Source: Streptomyces sp. Ag109_O5-10
Lineage (GTDB): Bacteria > Actinomycetota > Actinomycetes > Streptomycetales > Streptomycetaceae
Length of the DNA: 64,000 bases
Direction of reading: 5' to 3'
Assembly (NCBI RefSeq): GCF_900105755.1
Contig: NZ_FNTQ01000001.1
Span: forward strand, 7,750,001-7,814,000
The notes beneath the pieces are model-generated. The model made no database searches, was not told the origin of the DNA, and saw nothing but the letters and a program-made list of their open reading frames with translations. Below are positions 25,009 to 33,557 of the stretch, one piece after another (position 1 is the first letter of the stretch; each line of letters opens with the position of its first letter). Both the position numbers and the translations under genes were made by a program.

Positions 25009-25281
25009 ATGTCCAACAAGACTTTCGAGGAGCTCTTCACCGAGCTCCAGCACAAGGCCGCCCACGGCGACCCCGCCACCTCCCGCACCGCCGAGCTGGT
25101 CGGCAAGGGGGTCCATGCCATCGGCAAGAAGGTCGTCGAGGAGGCCGCGGAGGTCTGGATGGCCGCCGAGTACGAGGGCAAGGAAGCGGCCGCCGAGGAG
25201 ATCTCGCAGCTGCTGTACCACGTCCAGGTGATGATGGTCGCCCGCGGCATCTCGCTGGACGACGTCTACGCCCGCCTGTAG
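25009..25281 (+). CDS. hisE: Phosphoribosyl-ATP diphosphatase
   Basis: 90 residues, the size of stand-alone actinobacterial HisE. It has the MazG-like helical fold with KVVEEAAEVWMAAEYEGKEAAAEEISQLLYH, which holds the metal-binding Glu residues (ExxE...ExxD-like). It converts PR-ATP to PR-AMP in step 2 of histidine synthesis, directly after the HisG reaction encoded next door. A -10-like TAGTCT lies close to the ATG and no ribosome-binding site is visible, so a leaderless or independent transcript separate from the rib operon is possible. Confidence 0.93.
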   Translation: MSNKTFEELFTELQHKAAHGDPATSRTAELVGKGVHAIGKKVVEEAAEVWMAAEYEGKEAAAEEISQLLYHVQVMMVARGISLDDVYARL

Positions 25282-25341
25282 AACCCTTTCCGACAGAACC
25301 ATCTTTTTCGGGCAAAGTTTCGAGCAAAGGAAGCCGACCTC

Positions 25342-26190
25342 ATGCTGCGCATCGCCGTCCCCAACAAGGGTTCCCTCTCAGGGCCTGCGGCGGACATGCT
25401 GCATGAGGCCGGCTACCGGCAGCGGCGGGAGTCCAAGGAACTGCGCATCGTCGACCCGGTCAACGACGTCGAGTTCTTCTACCTCCGCCCCCGCGACATC
25501 GCGATCTACGTCTCCTCCGGCCGCCTCGACATCGGCATCACCGGACGCGACCTGCTCGTGGACTCCGGCGCCAACGCCGAGGAGATCCTGCCGCTCGGCT
25601 TCGCCCGCTCCACCTTCCGCTTCGCCGCCAAGCCCGGCGAGGCGAACAGCCTGGCGGACCTCAAGGGCAAGACGGTCGCCACCTCCTACGAGGGCATCGT
25701 CGCGGGGCACCTCGCCGACAGCGGCGTCGACGCCTCCGTCGTCCACCTGGACGGCGCCGTCGAGACCGCCATCGAGCTCGGCGTCGCCGAGGTCATCGCC
25801 GACGTCGTCGAGACCGGTACCTCGCTGCGCAACGCCGGCCTGGAGGTCTTCGGCGAGCCGATCATGAAGTCCGAGGCGATCGTCGTCCGCCGCACCGGCG
25901 CCGACGTCGAGGAACCCAAGGTCCAGCAGTTCCTGCGCCGCCTCCAGGGCGTCCTGGTCGCCCGGACGTACGTGATGATGGACTACGACTGCCGGGTCGA
26001 GCAGCTGGAGAAGGCCGTCGCCCTCACCCCCGGCCTGGAGTCGCCGACCGTCTCCCCGCTGCACAACGAGGGCTGGGTCGCCGTCCGCGCCATGGTCCCC
26101 ACCAAGGACGCCCAGCGGATCATGGACGACCTGTACGACATCGGCGCCCGCGCCATCCTGACCACGGCGATCCACGCCTGCCGCCTCTGA
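25342..26190 (+). CDS. hisG: ATP phosphoribosyltransferase, long form
   Basis: 282 residues. The catalytic part begins LRIAVPNKGSLSGPAADMLHEAG and contains DIGITGRDLLVD and the PRPP-loop-like EVIADVVETGTSLRNAGLEV. The C-terminal ACT-like domain (about 210-282) marks the long, histidine-inhibited form. It catalyses the first committed step of histidine synthesis. ATG at 25342 with AAGGAAG upstream. It lies 60 bases after hisE, with a PH-domain gene 14 bases downstream. Confidence 0.95.
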   Translation: MLRIAVPNKGSLSGPAADMLHEAGYRQRRESKELRIVDPVNDVEFFYLRPRDIAIYVSSGRLDIGITGRDLLVDSGANAEEILPLGFARSTFRFAAKPGEANSLADLKGKTVATSYEGIVAGHLADSGVDASVVHLDGAVETAIELGVAEVIADVVETGTSLRNAGLEVFGEPIMKSEAIVVRRTGADVEEPKVQQFLRRLQGVLVARTYVMMDYDCRVEQLEKAVALTPGLESPTVSPLHNEGWVAVRAMVPTKDAQRIMDDLYDIGARAILTTAIHACRL

Positions 26191-26204
26191 GGGGCCCGCG
26201 CGAG

Positions 26205-26660
26205 ATGTCCGAGCTTCCCTCGCTGCCCGTCACCTTCCGGCCGGGCCTCACCCGCGTGATCCTGCTCACCGCGGGTGTCGCGATCTTCGCCACCATCTCC
26301 GGGGTCGCATTGCTGCTGGAGCAGCTCGGCCCGGGGGAGAAGCTCAGCTTCGTCATCACCGGCGCGCTGATCTTCTGGGTGCTGGCCCAGCTGGCCCGGG
26401 TGAAGGTGGTCGCCGACGAGTCCGGGGTCACCGTCGTCAACATCGCCGGGAAGCGGCGCCTGGAGTGGGCGGAGATCATCCAGGTGAACCTCCGCCCGGG
26501 TGACCCGTGGGTGTTCCTCAACCTCAGTGACGGCACCAGCCTGCCCGCGCTCGGCATCCAGCCGGGCATCGCCAAGCGGCGCGCCATCGCCGACGCCACG
26601 GCCCTGCGCGCCCTCGCCGAGGCCCACGCGAGCCACGACCCCGAACAGCATCAGGGCTGA
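26205..26660 (+). CDS. PH-domain membrane protein
   Basis: 151 residues. Two N-terminal transmembrane helices (about 15-38 and 48-65) are followed by a bacterial PH-like domain containing VKVVADESGVTVVNIAGKRRLEWAEI and PWVFLNLSDGTSLPALG. This is the architecture of the actinobacterial PH domain-containing protein usually found beside hisG. Function is unknown. It starts 14 bases after hisG and is probably co-transcribed. Confidence 0.8.
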   Translation: MSELPSLPVTFRPGLTRVILLTAGVAIFATISGVALLLEQLGPGEKLSFVITGALIFWVLAQLARVKVVADESGVTVVNIAGKRRLEWAEIIQVNLRPGDPWVFLNLSDGTSLPALGIQPGIAKRRAIADATALRALAEAHASHDPEQHQG

Positions 26661-26759
26661 AATCACGCAACTTCGGGGACCTCTCCGGGCCGTCGCCCCT
26701 GCCGCACCGGCCCCTGTCTTGATTAATCTGTTGGCGGAGGCTTTTCACGTCCCGCCTCC

Positions 26760-26894
26760 ACCCCTGTCGCGCGTCCCGCGCACAGGGGTTCCTGCTACCC
26801 GAGGAGTGACCCTCTCCGGCGATGGACGGATCGTCCTGTAGTACCTGCGCCGCCCCCTCCCGACATACCGCGGACCGCCTTACCGCAGTCCGCG
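26760..26894 (+). promoter_or_regulatory. Hairpin-rich leader upstream of the CNNM/CorC genes
   Basis: Three stem-loops in 135 bases. ACCCCTGT...ACAGGGGT extended by GCGCG/CGCGC spans 26760-26789. GGACG-gat-CGTCC lies at 26824-26836. CGCGGAC...GTCCGCG spans 26869-26894. The first could be a terminator for the his/PH transcript or an attenuator. The last ends 22 bases before the start codon. It matches no riboswitch class I can recognise. Confidence 0.45.
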
Positions 26895-26916
26895 AGGCTT
26901 CGGAGGCGGCGGCATC

Positions 26917-28245
26917 ATGACCACCCCCCTGCTGCTCCTGGCAGCCGCGTTCCTGCTCATCCTCGCCAACGGCTTCTTCGTGGCCGCCGAGTTCGGCCTG
27001 GTGACCGTGGAGCGGCCCGAGGCCGAGAAGGCCGCCGCCGACGGCGACAGGCGCGCCCGTACGGTCGTCGAGTCGCTGAAGGAGCTGTCCTTCCAGCTCT
27101 CCGGCACCCAGCTCGGCATCACCATCACCTCCCTCGTCGTCGGCATGCTCGCCGAACCGGCACTGGCCGGGCTGCTGCGCGGCCCGCTGACCGCGATCGG
27201 CCTGCCCGACGGCGCGGTCTCCGGGATAGCCGTCGTGGTCGGCATGCTGCTCGCCTCGGCCATCCAGATGGTGATCGGCGAACTCGTACCCAAGAACTGG
27301 GCGGTCTCCAAGCCCCTCCAGGTCGCGCGGTTCGTCGCCGGCCCGCAGGCCCGCTTCTCCCGCCTGTTCCGCCCGGTCATCGCGGCGCTGAACACGGTCG
27401 CCAACCGGCTCGTCCGCGCCCTCGGCGTCGAGCCGGCCGAGGAACTGGCCTCCGCCCGTACCCCCGGCGAACTGGTCTCCCTGGCCCGGCACTCCGCCCA
27501 GGCCGGTGCCCTGGAGCAGGACACGGCCGACCTGTTCGTCCGCACCCTGTCCCTGGGCGAGCTGACCGCCCAGCACGTCATGACCCCCCGGGTGAAGGTC
27601 AGCGCCCTCCAGGACACGGCGACCGCCGAGGACGTCGTCAACCTCACCCGGGCCACCGGCCTGTCCCGCTTCCCGGTCTACCGGGAGAAGATCGACGAGA
27701 TCGTCGGGATGGCCCACCTCAAGGACGCGCTGGCCGTCCCGGTCCACGACCGGCTGCGCACCCCGGTCGGCCGCATCGCCCGCAAGGCCCTGCTGGTCCC
27801 CGAGACCCTCCCGGTCCAGCCCCTGCTCGCCCGGCTCCGCTCCGAGCAGCCGATCGCGGTCGTCGTCGACGAGTACGGCGGTACGGCGGGCGTGGTCACC
27901 CTGGAGGACATCGTCGAGGAACTCGTCGGCGAGGTCCGCGACGAGCACGACAGCCCCGACGCACCGGAACTCGCGTCCGCCCCGTCCCAGGACGGCAAGC
28001 CCGCGTGGGACGTCGACGGCAGCGTCCGCGTCGACATCCTCCAGCGGATAGGACTCGACGTGCCCGAGGGCCCGTACGAGACGGTCGCCGGCCTGGTCGC
28101 CGACCTGCTCGGCCGGATCCCGGCGCCCGGCGACCGTGCCGAACTGCCCGGCTGGCGGCTGTCCGTCCGCCGGGTCGGCCACTACCGCGCGGAACGGGTC
28201 CGCCTGGTCCGCACCGCCCCCGCCGTCGCGGAGGCCGCCCGATGA
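26917..28245 (+). CDS. Hemolysin C/CorC (CNNM) family membrane protein
   Basis: 442 residues. An N-terminal CNNM/DUF21 transmembrane domain of about four helices (LLLLAAAFLLILANGFFVAAEFGLV, LGITITSLVVGMLAEP, IGELVPKNWAV) is followed by a CBS pair (about 205-330, with VMTPRVKVSAL, VVDEYGGTAGVVTLEDIVEELVG) and a C-terminal CorC_HlyC domain. Family members export or regulate Mg2+ or other divalent cations. ATG at 26917 has GGAGG ten bases upstream. It overlaps the next paralogue by ATGA, so the two may form a heteromer. Confidence 0.88.
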   Translation: MTTPLLLLAAAFLLILANGFFVAAEFGLVTVERPEAEKAAADGDRRARTVVESLKELSFQLSGTQLGITITSLVVGMLAEPALAGLLRGPLTAIGLPDGAVSGIAVVVGMLLASAIQMVIGELVPKNWAVSKPLQVARFVAGPQARFSRLFRPVIAALNTVANRLVRALGVEPAEELASARTPGELVSLARHSAQAGALEQDTADLFVRTLSLGELTAQHVMTPRVKVSALQDTATAEDVVNLTRATGLSRFPVYREKIDEIVGMAHLKDALAVPVHDRLRTPVGRIARKALLVPETLPVQPLLARLRSEQPIAVVVDEYGGTAGVVTLEDIVEELVGEVRDEHDSPDAPELASAPSQDGKPAWDVDGSVRVDILQRIGLDVPEGPYETVAGLVADLLGRIPAPGDRAELPGWRLSVRRVGHYRAERVRLVRTAPAVAEAAR

Positions 28246-29330
28246 GCGTCCTCCAACTGTTCTTCGCCGGCCTGCTGGTCCTGGCCAACGGCTTCTTCGT
28301 CGGCGCCGAGTTCGCCCTCGTCTCCGTCCGCCGCAGCCAGATCGAACCCCTGGGCACCGCCCGGGCCCGCCAGGTCCTCTACGGCCTGGAACGCCTCCCG
28401 CAGATGATGGCCGCGGCCCAGTTCGGCATCACCGTCTGCTCGCTGACGCTGGGCGCGGTCGCCGAACCGACGGTGGCCCACCTGCTGGAGCCGCTGTTCG
28501 AGGCGGTGCGTCTGCCGGAAGGCGTGATCCACCCGCTGGGCTACGTGATCGCACTGGCGGGGGTGGTCTTCTTCCACCTGGTCGTCGGCGAGATGGTGCC
28601 CAAGAACCTGGCGATGGCGGCGCCCGAGAAGGCGGCGCTGTGGCTGAGCCCCGGCCTGGTCGCCTTCGCCCGCGTATGCCGGCCGATCACCGTCGCGCTC
28701 GGCGCCTGCGCCCAGGGCATCCTCAAGCTGTTCCGGGTCGAGCCGAAGGACGAGGTCGAGGCCGTCGTCACCAGCGAGCAGCTCAACCGGCTCCTGGAGG
28801 ACTCCGGCCAGGCGGGCCTCCTCGACCCCGAGGAGCAGGAGCGCCTGGAGGACGCGCTGGAGCTGGGCTCCCGCCCGGTGACGGACGTGCTGCTGCGCCG
28901 CGAGTCCCTGATCACGGTCCCGCCGTCGGTCACCCCGGGCCAGATCGTCGAGCTCACCGCCCGCACCGGCTACTCCCGCTTCCCGGTGGCGGCCGAGTCG
29001 GGTGCCTTCATGGGCTACGTGCACGTGAAGGACGTGCTCGACCTGGAGGACTCGGACCGGGCGGTTCCGCAGCAGATATGGCGTCCGATGACGACACTGC
29101 GAGCCGAGCTGCCCCTCGACGACGCGCTGACCGTGATGCGGCGGGCCGCCACCCACCTCGCTCAGGTGGCCGACGCGAACGGCCGCGTTCTCGGCCTGGC
29201 GGCCCTGGAGGACGTCCTTGAGCTGCTGGTCGGCGAGGTGACGGACCCGGCGCACCGGGAGCAGCCGACGTCGGCCAGGGCGCCCGAGCCTCGTTCCAGC
29301 GGGGAGCCGGAGGAGATCATGGCGGGCTGA
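28242..29330 (+). CDS. Second CNNM-family membrane protein lacking the CorC domain
   Basis: 362 residues. It is paralogous to the upstream gene: VLANGFFVGAEFALVSVRRSQ, AAAQFGITVCSLTLGAVAEP and VVGEMVPKNLAM in the CNNM domain, followed by a CBS pair (GYSRFPVAAESGAFMGYVHVKDVL and LEDVLELLVGEV). Unlike the first protein it stops after the CBS domains with a short Pro/Glu-rich tail, so it has no CorC_HlyC module. Its ATG overlaps the upstream stop. It likely works with its partner in divalent cation homeostasis. Confidence 0.87.
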   Translation: MSVLQLFFAGLLVLANGFFVGAEFALVSVRRSQIEPLGTARARQVLYGLERLPQMMAAAQFGITVCSLTLGAVAEPTVAHLLEPLFEAVRLPEGVIHPLGYVIALAGVVFFHLVVGEMVPKNLAMAAPEKAALWLSPGLVAFARVCRPITVALGACAQGILKLFRVEPKDEVEAVVTSEQLNRLLEDSGQAGLLDPEEQERLEDALELGSRPVTDVLLRRESLITVPPSVTPGQIVELTARTGYSRFPVAAESGAFMGYVHVKDVLDLEDSDRAVPQQIWRPMTTLRAELPLDDALTVMRRAATHLAQVADANGRVLGLAALEDVLELLVGEVTDPAHREQPTSARAPEPRSSGEPEEIMAG

Positions 29331-29337
29331 GGTGGTG

Positions 29338-29377
29338 GGGGAGCTGCGGGCCGGCGGGGGCCGGCCCGCAGCTCCCC
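29338..29377. terminator. Strong bidirectional terminator hairpin
   Basis: An 18-base-pair perfect stem (29338-29355 with 29360-29377, GGGGAGCTGCGGGCCGGC and its complement) with a GGGG loop lies between convergent genes. It is followed by GCGCCCCTTACGGGG, related to the palindromic repeat family. Confidence 0.8.
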
Positions 29378-29420
29378 GCGCCCCTTACGGGGCTGCTGAG
29401 CGCCCTCACCCCACCCGCAC

Positions 29421-31283
29421 CTACATTCCGGCCGCCGGATCCTGCGGGCCCCTCCCCGACAGCACCTCGCCGTACGCCTGCATCAGGTCCGGCAGCCGCA
29501 GCGTCGCCAGGTCGTCCCGCGACAGCACCCCCGGATACGCCGACAGCCGCAGATCCCGGTACGCACAGCTCTTCTCGTACAGCGTCCGCAGGAACCGCCC
29601 GTTGCCCAGCTCGTCGATCCACCCCTGGTCCACCACGTGCCCGGCGATCGACCGCAGCTCGTCCAGCGCCTCCTCGTCCCACGCGTCCCCGTTCTCGGCG
29701 GCCAGCACCTCGCCGATCGACGTCAGCTCGAGGGGGCGGTAGGAAGGGAAGTCCACCCGCGTGGTGAAGCGCGAGGAGAGCCCGGGGTTCGCGGCCAGCA
29801 GGCGGTCCATGCCCTCCGGGTAGCCGGCCAGGATCACCACCAGGTGGTCCCGGTTGTCCTCGGCCCGCTTCAGCAGCACCTGCAGCGCCTCGTCGCCGTA
29901 GGCGTCCCCCTTGCCGTAACCGGAGTTGGAGAGGGAGTAGGCCTCGTCGACGAAGAGCACGCCGCCGATCGCGGAGTCGATCAGTTCGTTCGCCTTCACG
30001 GCGGTCTGGCCCAGGTACTCGCCGACCAGGTCGGCCCGCTGCGCCTCCACGAGATGGTCCCCGCCGAGCAGCCCCAGCGCGTAGAACACCCGGCCGAGGA
30101 TGCGGGCGACCGTGGTCTTCCCGGTGCCGGATGGCCCGGAGAAGACGAAGTGGCGTTTCGGCGGCTGCACCGGCAGTCCCTGCCCGGCTCGCAACCGGGC
30201 CATGTTCAGCTGCGCGGACAGCGCCTTGACCTGCCGCTTCACGGGTTCGAGCCCGACCATGCGCTCCAGTTCGGCGAGCGCCTCCTCGAGTAATGCGGGG
30301 TCGGTCGGGCCGGCCGGCAGCGGGGGCGAGGGCACGGCCTTCTCACGCACCGCGGGGTCGATCACCGACGGCATCGCCCCGGCCGGCGGCTCCGGGTCCT
30401 CGAGCCGCAGATCGCGCCCCTCGGTGCCGAAGAGCGGGTCGAGCATGTCCGGCCCGTCCACGACGTCCTGCCCGGCACCGGTGAGGGTGATCGACGCGAA
30501 GTCGGCGGTGTCGTCGTACCCGTCGCCCTCGGCTATCGCGGCCAGCCGTGCCGAGGTGTCCATGAAGGCGGGGTCGACGCGGTGGACGGCCCGGTAGAGG
30601 GGGAGTGCGGCGGCGCTGCGGCCGGTGCCCTCGTGCGCCCGGGCCAGCCAGTAGCGCAGCTCCTTGCGCTGCGGCTGCTCGCTGCGGCAGCGCATCAGCG
30701 CGGCGGAGAGCAGCGGTTCCGCCTGGCCGTACATTTCGAGGCGGACCCGGGCCATGCCGCCGAACAGGCCCGCCTCGATGCCGAGCATGGGGTCGTCGAG
30801 GAGCGGGTCGGTGTGGCGTACCAGCTGCTCCCAGTCCTTGACCAGGTAGGCCCGGCAGGCGTGCAGGAAGCGGACCTGGGGGTCGGCGTCCACCGGCGGC
30901 AGCCCGGCGAGGGCCCGGTCGAGCTCCGGGACGTGCCGGCCGTCCAGCCAGTGCGAGGCGTGCGCGAGGAGGAGATCGCGCGGGCTCTCGAGCACCGGCT
31001 GCACCCACCAGCCCAGCCAGTACCAGGAGTTCAGGGCGCGGCGATGCCGGCCGCGCTGTTCGCCGAAGCGCTCCCGGTGCCGGAACATCCGCAGCAGCGC
31101 GGTCGTCGTGTCGACGCGCAGCGCGTGCAGTCCGAGCCAGGCGTCCGCCATCCCGGGATCCATGCGTACCGCGGCGCGGAACTCCTCCTCGGCCTGCGGA
31201 TAGGCGCCCATCGTGTAGGCGTCCACACCTCGCAGCCAGGCGAGGTCGGCCGGGGCCTCGGGGCCCTGCGTGCCGAATTCCAT
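29421..31283 (-). CDS. EccA-like AAA+ ATPase (CbxX/CfqX family)
   Basis: 620 residues. The N-terminal half (about 1-330) is helical and TPR-like (AYPQAEEEFRAAVRMDPGMADAWLGLHALR). The C-terminal AAA+ module has Walker A FSGPSGTGKTTVAR, Walker B GGVLFVDEAYSL, sensor VVILAGYPEGMDRLL and arginine finger SSRFTTRVDFPSY. This two-part plan is that of EccA, the cytosolic ATPase of type VII (ESX) secretion. ATG at 31283 with GGGGGA upstream is preferred to longer in-frame extensions that lack a site. No EsxA/B, EccC or EccD gene is in the window, so its substrate system is elsewhere or it is a general CbxX-type remodeller. Confidence 0.83.
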   Translation of the reverse strand: MEFGTQGPEAPADLAWLRGVDAYTMGAYPQAEEEFRAAVRMDPGMADAWLGLHALRVDTTTALLRMFRHRERFGEQRGRHRRALNSWYWLGWWVQPVLESPRDLLLAHASHWLDGRHVPELDRALAGLPPVDADPQVRFLHACRAYLVKDWEQLVRHTDPLLDDPMLGIEAGLFGGMARVRLEMYGQAEPLLSAALMRCRSEQPQRKELRYWLARAHEGTGRSAAALPLYRAVHRVDPAFMDTSARLAAIAEGDGYDDTADFASITLTGAGQDVVDGPDMLDPLFGTEGRDLRLEDPEPPAGAMPSVIDPAVREKAVPSPPLPAGPTDPALLEEALAELERMVGLEPVKRQVKALSAQLNMARLRAGQGLPVQPPKRHFVFSGPSGTGKTTVARILGRVFYALGLLGGDHLVEAQRADLVGEYLGQTAVKANELIDSAIGGVLFVDEAYSLSNSGYGKGDAYGDEALQVLLKRAEDNRDHLVVILAGYPEGMDRLLAANPGLSSRFTTRVDFPSYRPLELTSIGEVLAAENGDAWDEEALDELRSIAGHVVDQGWIDELGNGRFLRTLYEKSCAYRDLRLSAYPGVLSRDDLATLRLPDLMQAYGEVLSGRGPQDPAAGM

Positions 31284-31713
31284 CACGTCCCCCACAAACC
31301 GTGCCCCCGTGGTCGGCCCCCGGGCTCCCCCCGATGGCCACAGTTGGTCGAACCGCTGTGCCGCGGACCGGAGTTGCAGGTGCGCGAAGCAGCCGTTCGA
31401 AGGTCGCACCGAGGGCATCGTACCTGCGGTTCCACCGCCTGCCGAAGGGTGCCGCACGGGCCGTTTGGCGAGGTGGGGGCAGACGGGGCGCACACGAGTC
31501 GGTGACCGAGCGTGAGCGTGGGGGCGCGCGCCGCGCACGCAAAAGGGGTAAAGGGCAGAACGAAGCCCCCGATCACGGGGGAACAACCGGGGGCTTCGCG
31601 TCTGCAAGGCGGCTCCGAACGGCCGCTCATTCAGAACGTAAGTCCTGTACGGCCCCCCGGTCAAGCAGAGTTGAGGTACTCGGGCAACTTCTTGGCGGCC
31701 CGTCTTCACAAGT
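31284..31713. other. Gene-free interval between the EccA-like and uridine kinase genes
   Basis: 430 bases. It contains the hairpin at 31561-31598 and presumably the promoter of the EccA-like gene. I found no RNA gene or convincing reading frame. Confidence 0.5.
31561..31598 (-). terminator. Terminator downstream of the uridine kinase-like gene
   Basis: CGAAGCCCCC (31561-31570) pairs perfectly with GGGGGCTTCG (31589-31598). It lies 116 bases past the stop of the minus-strand kinase gene. Confidence 0.65.
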
Positions 31714-32334
31714 TCAGCACACAGCGGACGGTCCGTCACGGTGGGTGATGGACTGGTCCGGTCCAAGTGTCTCCGCAGGTCCCGGCAGCACCTCATATCC
31801 CTTTTGTGACTGTGTCACCAGCAGGTCGGCGTACGGCCTGGAGGGGTCTTCGCAGAAGTGTTCGCACTCGGCCCTGACCCACTGGACCCAGAAGTCCCGT
31901 TGCTCCGCGCCGTCCCGTGCCCTGCCCCGTGTCCAGGCCTCCTCGTGCGGCAGTTCCATCCACAGCAGCCGCGCCAGGAAGGGGCGCAGCGCCCGGCGGC
32001 CGGCGCCGACGCCCTCGAGGAGGATCACCGGTGCCGGCTCCAGCGGGCGGGGCGGGCCGAAGCGGCGGGTGTGCCAGTCGTAGGGGGAGTAGTGCGCCGT
32101 CCCGCCGTGCCCGAGTGGCTCGATCACCTGGGCCAGCAGCCGGCCGGTCCAGGCGAACAGCTCCTCGTGGCTGGCGATGTCGTCGAGGTGCAGCACCGGC
32201 GCCCCGCCGAGGGCGCCGGCCAGTCGGCCGGCGAACGTGCTCTTCCCGGACCCGGCGTGCCCGTCGACGCCGACGAGGCGGACCGGGCCGCAGGAGGGGG
32301 GCAGGGCCCGGAGTGCGGAGGCGAGCTGGTGAAT
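31714..32334 (-). CDS. Uridine kinase-like P-loop kinase with uncertain start
   Basis: The frame encodes VRLVGVDGHAGSGKSTFAGRL (Walker A GHAGSGKST) followed by VLHLDDIASHEELFAW, a PYDWHTRRF segment and VILLEGVGAGRRALRPF, all typical of actinobacterial uridine kinase-like proteins. The only GTG in frame (32196) lies after the P-loop. Upstream there is no ATG, GTG or TTG before an in-frame stop. The candidates are an ATT at 32332-32334 or a frameshift joining the ATG-led frame that begins near 32380 (MFPENTP...). Full activity is therefore uncertain. Length from ATT is 206 residues, roughly that of homologues. Confidence 0.6.
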   Translation of the reverse strand: MHQLASALRALPPSCGPVRLVGVDGHAGSGKSTFAGRLAGALGGAPVLHLDDIASHEELFAWTGRLLAQVIEPLGHGGTAHYSPYDWHTRRFGPPRPLEPAPVILLEGVGAGRRALRPFLARLLWMELPHEEAWTRGRARDGAEQRDFWVQWVRAECEHFCEDPSRPYADLLVTQSQKGYEVLPGPAETLGPDQSITHRDGPSAVC

Positions 32335-32543
32335 GACCGTTCCCGAGGTGTGCTGCGGTGTGGGGTGTTTTCCGGAAACATTCTAGTAGTGCGGCGCATA
32401 GCGGGTGTTTACGGCCCCGGGAAAGTATCGGCTTGAACCAATTTCGAGCCGTTCCCCACCGCGGCCGTCAATATTTCCGACCGGCTGACCGATATGTCGA
32501 TCTCGTGCGTTTCCGGTGTGCCCGGCCCTGAGTAAGGTGCCGG

Positions 32544-33527
32544 GTGCACGCGTCGGACGGGGACGGACAGGGGAAGATGGCCGCGGAGTTATTCGAGGGG
32601 CACTACGTATGGCACCCGGCGGCCGACGACCGCTTGCTCGCGAGCGTATGCGTGGACGTGCGCGCCGGAAGATATCTGAGTGCCCGTGAGGCGCTGGCCG
32701 AGACACGTGCCGACTTCGCCCTGCGCGCGCACCGTTCCCTGGTCCTCGCCTCCGAGGCGGCCGGCACCGATCTGGTCGAGCGGTGGCTGGCCGAGGAGCC
32801 GGGCCCCGAGTCCGCGCTGATGTGGGCCCGGGTGGCCGTCCAGCGGGCGATCCGGGCGGCCGACGCCCGTGACGAGCGGGCCGAGGCGCTGGAACGGATC
32901 GCCCTCGCCGCCTGCGACCGGGCCAGCGCCGTGAATCCCGCCGATCCCACGCCCTGGGCCGCCAAGCTGGCCATGGCCCGGCTGCACCGCCCGCACGACC
33001 CGGCCCCGGGCGGCCTGCTGACCTCCCCGTCCGGTCCGTGGCGGCTGTTCGCGCACACCCTCGGTCTCGATCCCTGGCACCGCGAGGCCCACCACCGCTT
33101 CCTGTCCTTCTTCTTCACCCGGTACGGCGGTTCGGTCAACGCGGCCTGGGACGTCGCCGCCTTCCTCGCCCAGCGCGCCCCCGCCGACTCCGCGCTGCGG
33201 GTGCTGCCGCTGGTCGCGCTGGTGGAGAGCCACAACCCCACTCAGCTGCTCGCCGAGCGGGTCTGGGAACAGCCCCAGTGGCGCAGCACCGCGTTGTCGA
33301 TCTACCACAACTGGCTGCCCACGGTCACCGCATACCGCTTCACCCCGGTGCTCGACCTCGCCTACCTCGCGCATGCGCTGGTCATGGCCCAGTGCGTGTT
33401 CGAGGCGCGGGCGGTCTTCACGGCCATGGGGCCGTACGCCTCCCGCATGCCCTGGAGCGTCTTCGGCGAACCGGCCGACCAGCTCTCCCGGGCCCGCCGC
33501 GCCTGCGGCCTGCCCGTCCCCTCCTAG
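32544..33527 (+). CDS. Conserved hypothetical protein, helical repeat
   Basis: 327 residues, no recognised domain. It is rich in Ala, Arg and Leu helices resembling a TPR/alpha-solenoid (DFALRAHRSLVLASEAAGTD, NPADPTPWAAKLAMARLHRPH, a WHREAHHRFLSFFFTRYGGS block). There is no signal peptide or transmembrane segment, so it is probably cytosolic. GTG at 32544 has AAGG six bases upstream. ATG 32577 is an alternative giving 316 residues. It lies between a divergent uridine kinase-like gene and an amino acid permease 30 bases downstream. I do not recognise its function. Confidence 0.7.
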   Translation: MHASDGDGQGKMAAELFEGHYVWHPAADDRLLASVCVDVRAGRYLSAREALAETRADFALRAHRSLVLASEAAGTDLVERWLAEEPGPESALMWARVAVQRAIRAADARDERAEALERIALAACDRASAVNPADPTPWAAKLAMARLHRPHDPAPGGLLTSPSGPWRLFAHTLGLDPWHREAHHRFLSFFFTRYGGSVNAAWDVAAFLAQRAPADSALRVLPLVALVESHNPTQLLAERVWEQPQWRSTALSIYHNWLPTVTAYRFTPVLDLAYLAHALVMAQCVFEARAVFTAMGPYASRMPWSVFGEPADQLSRARRACGLPVPS

Positions 33528-33557
33528 AGTCCGAGATTCCGAGAGAAAGGCCGGCAC

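Noticed and set aside
31500..31710. Possible tRNA or small RNA between the EccA-like and uridine kinase genes
   Set aside because: I found a terminator hairpin but no cloverleaf, no TTCGAATC-type arm and no RNA family match.
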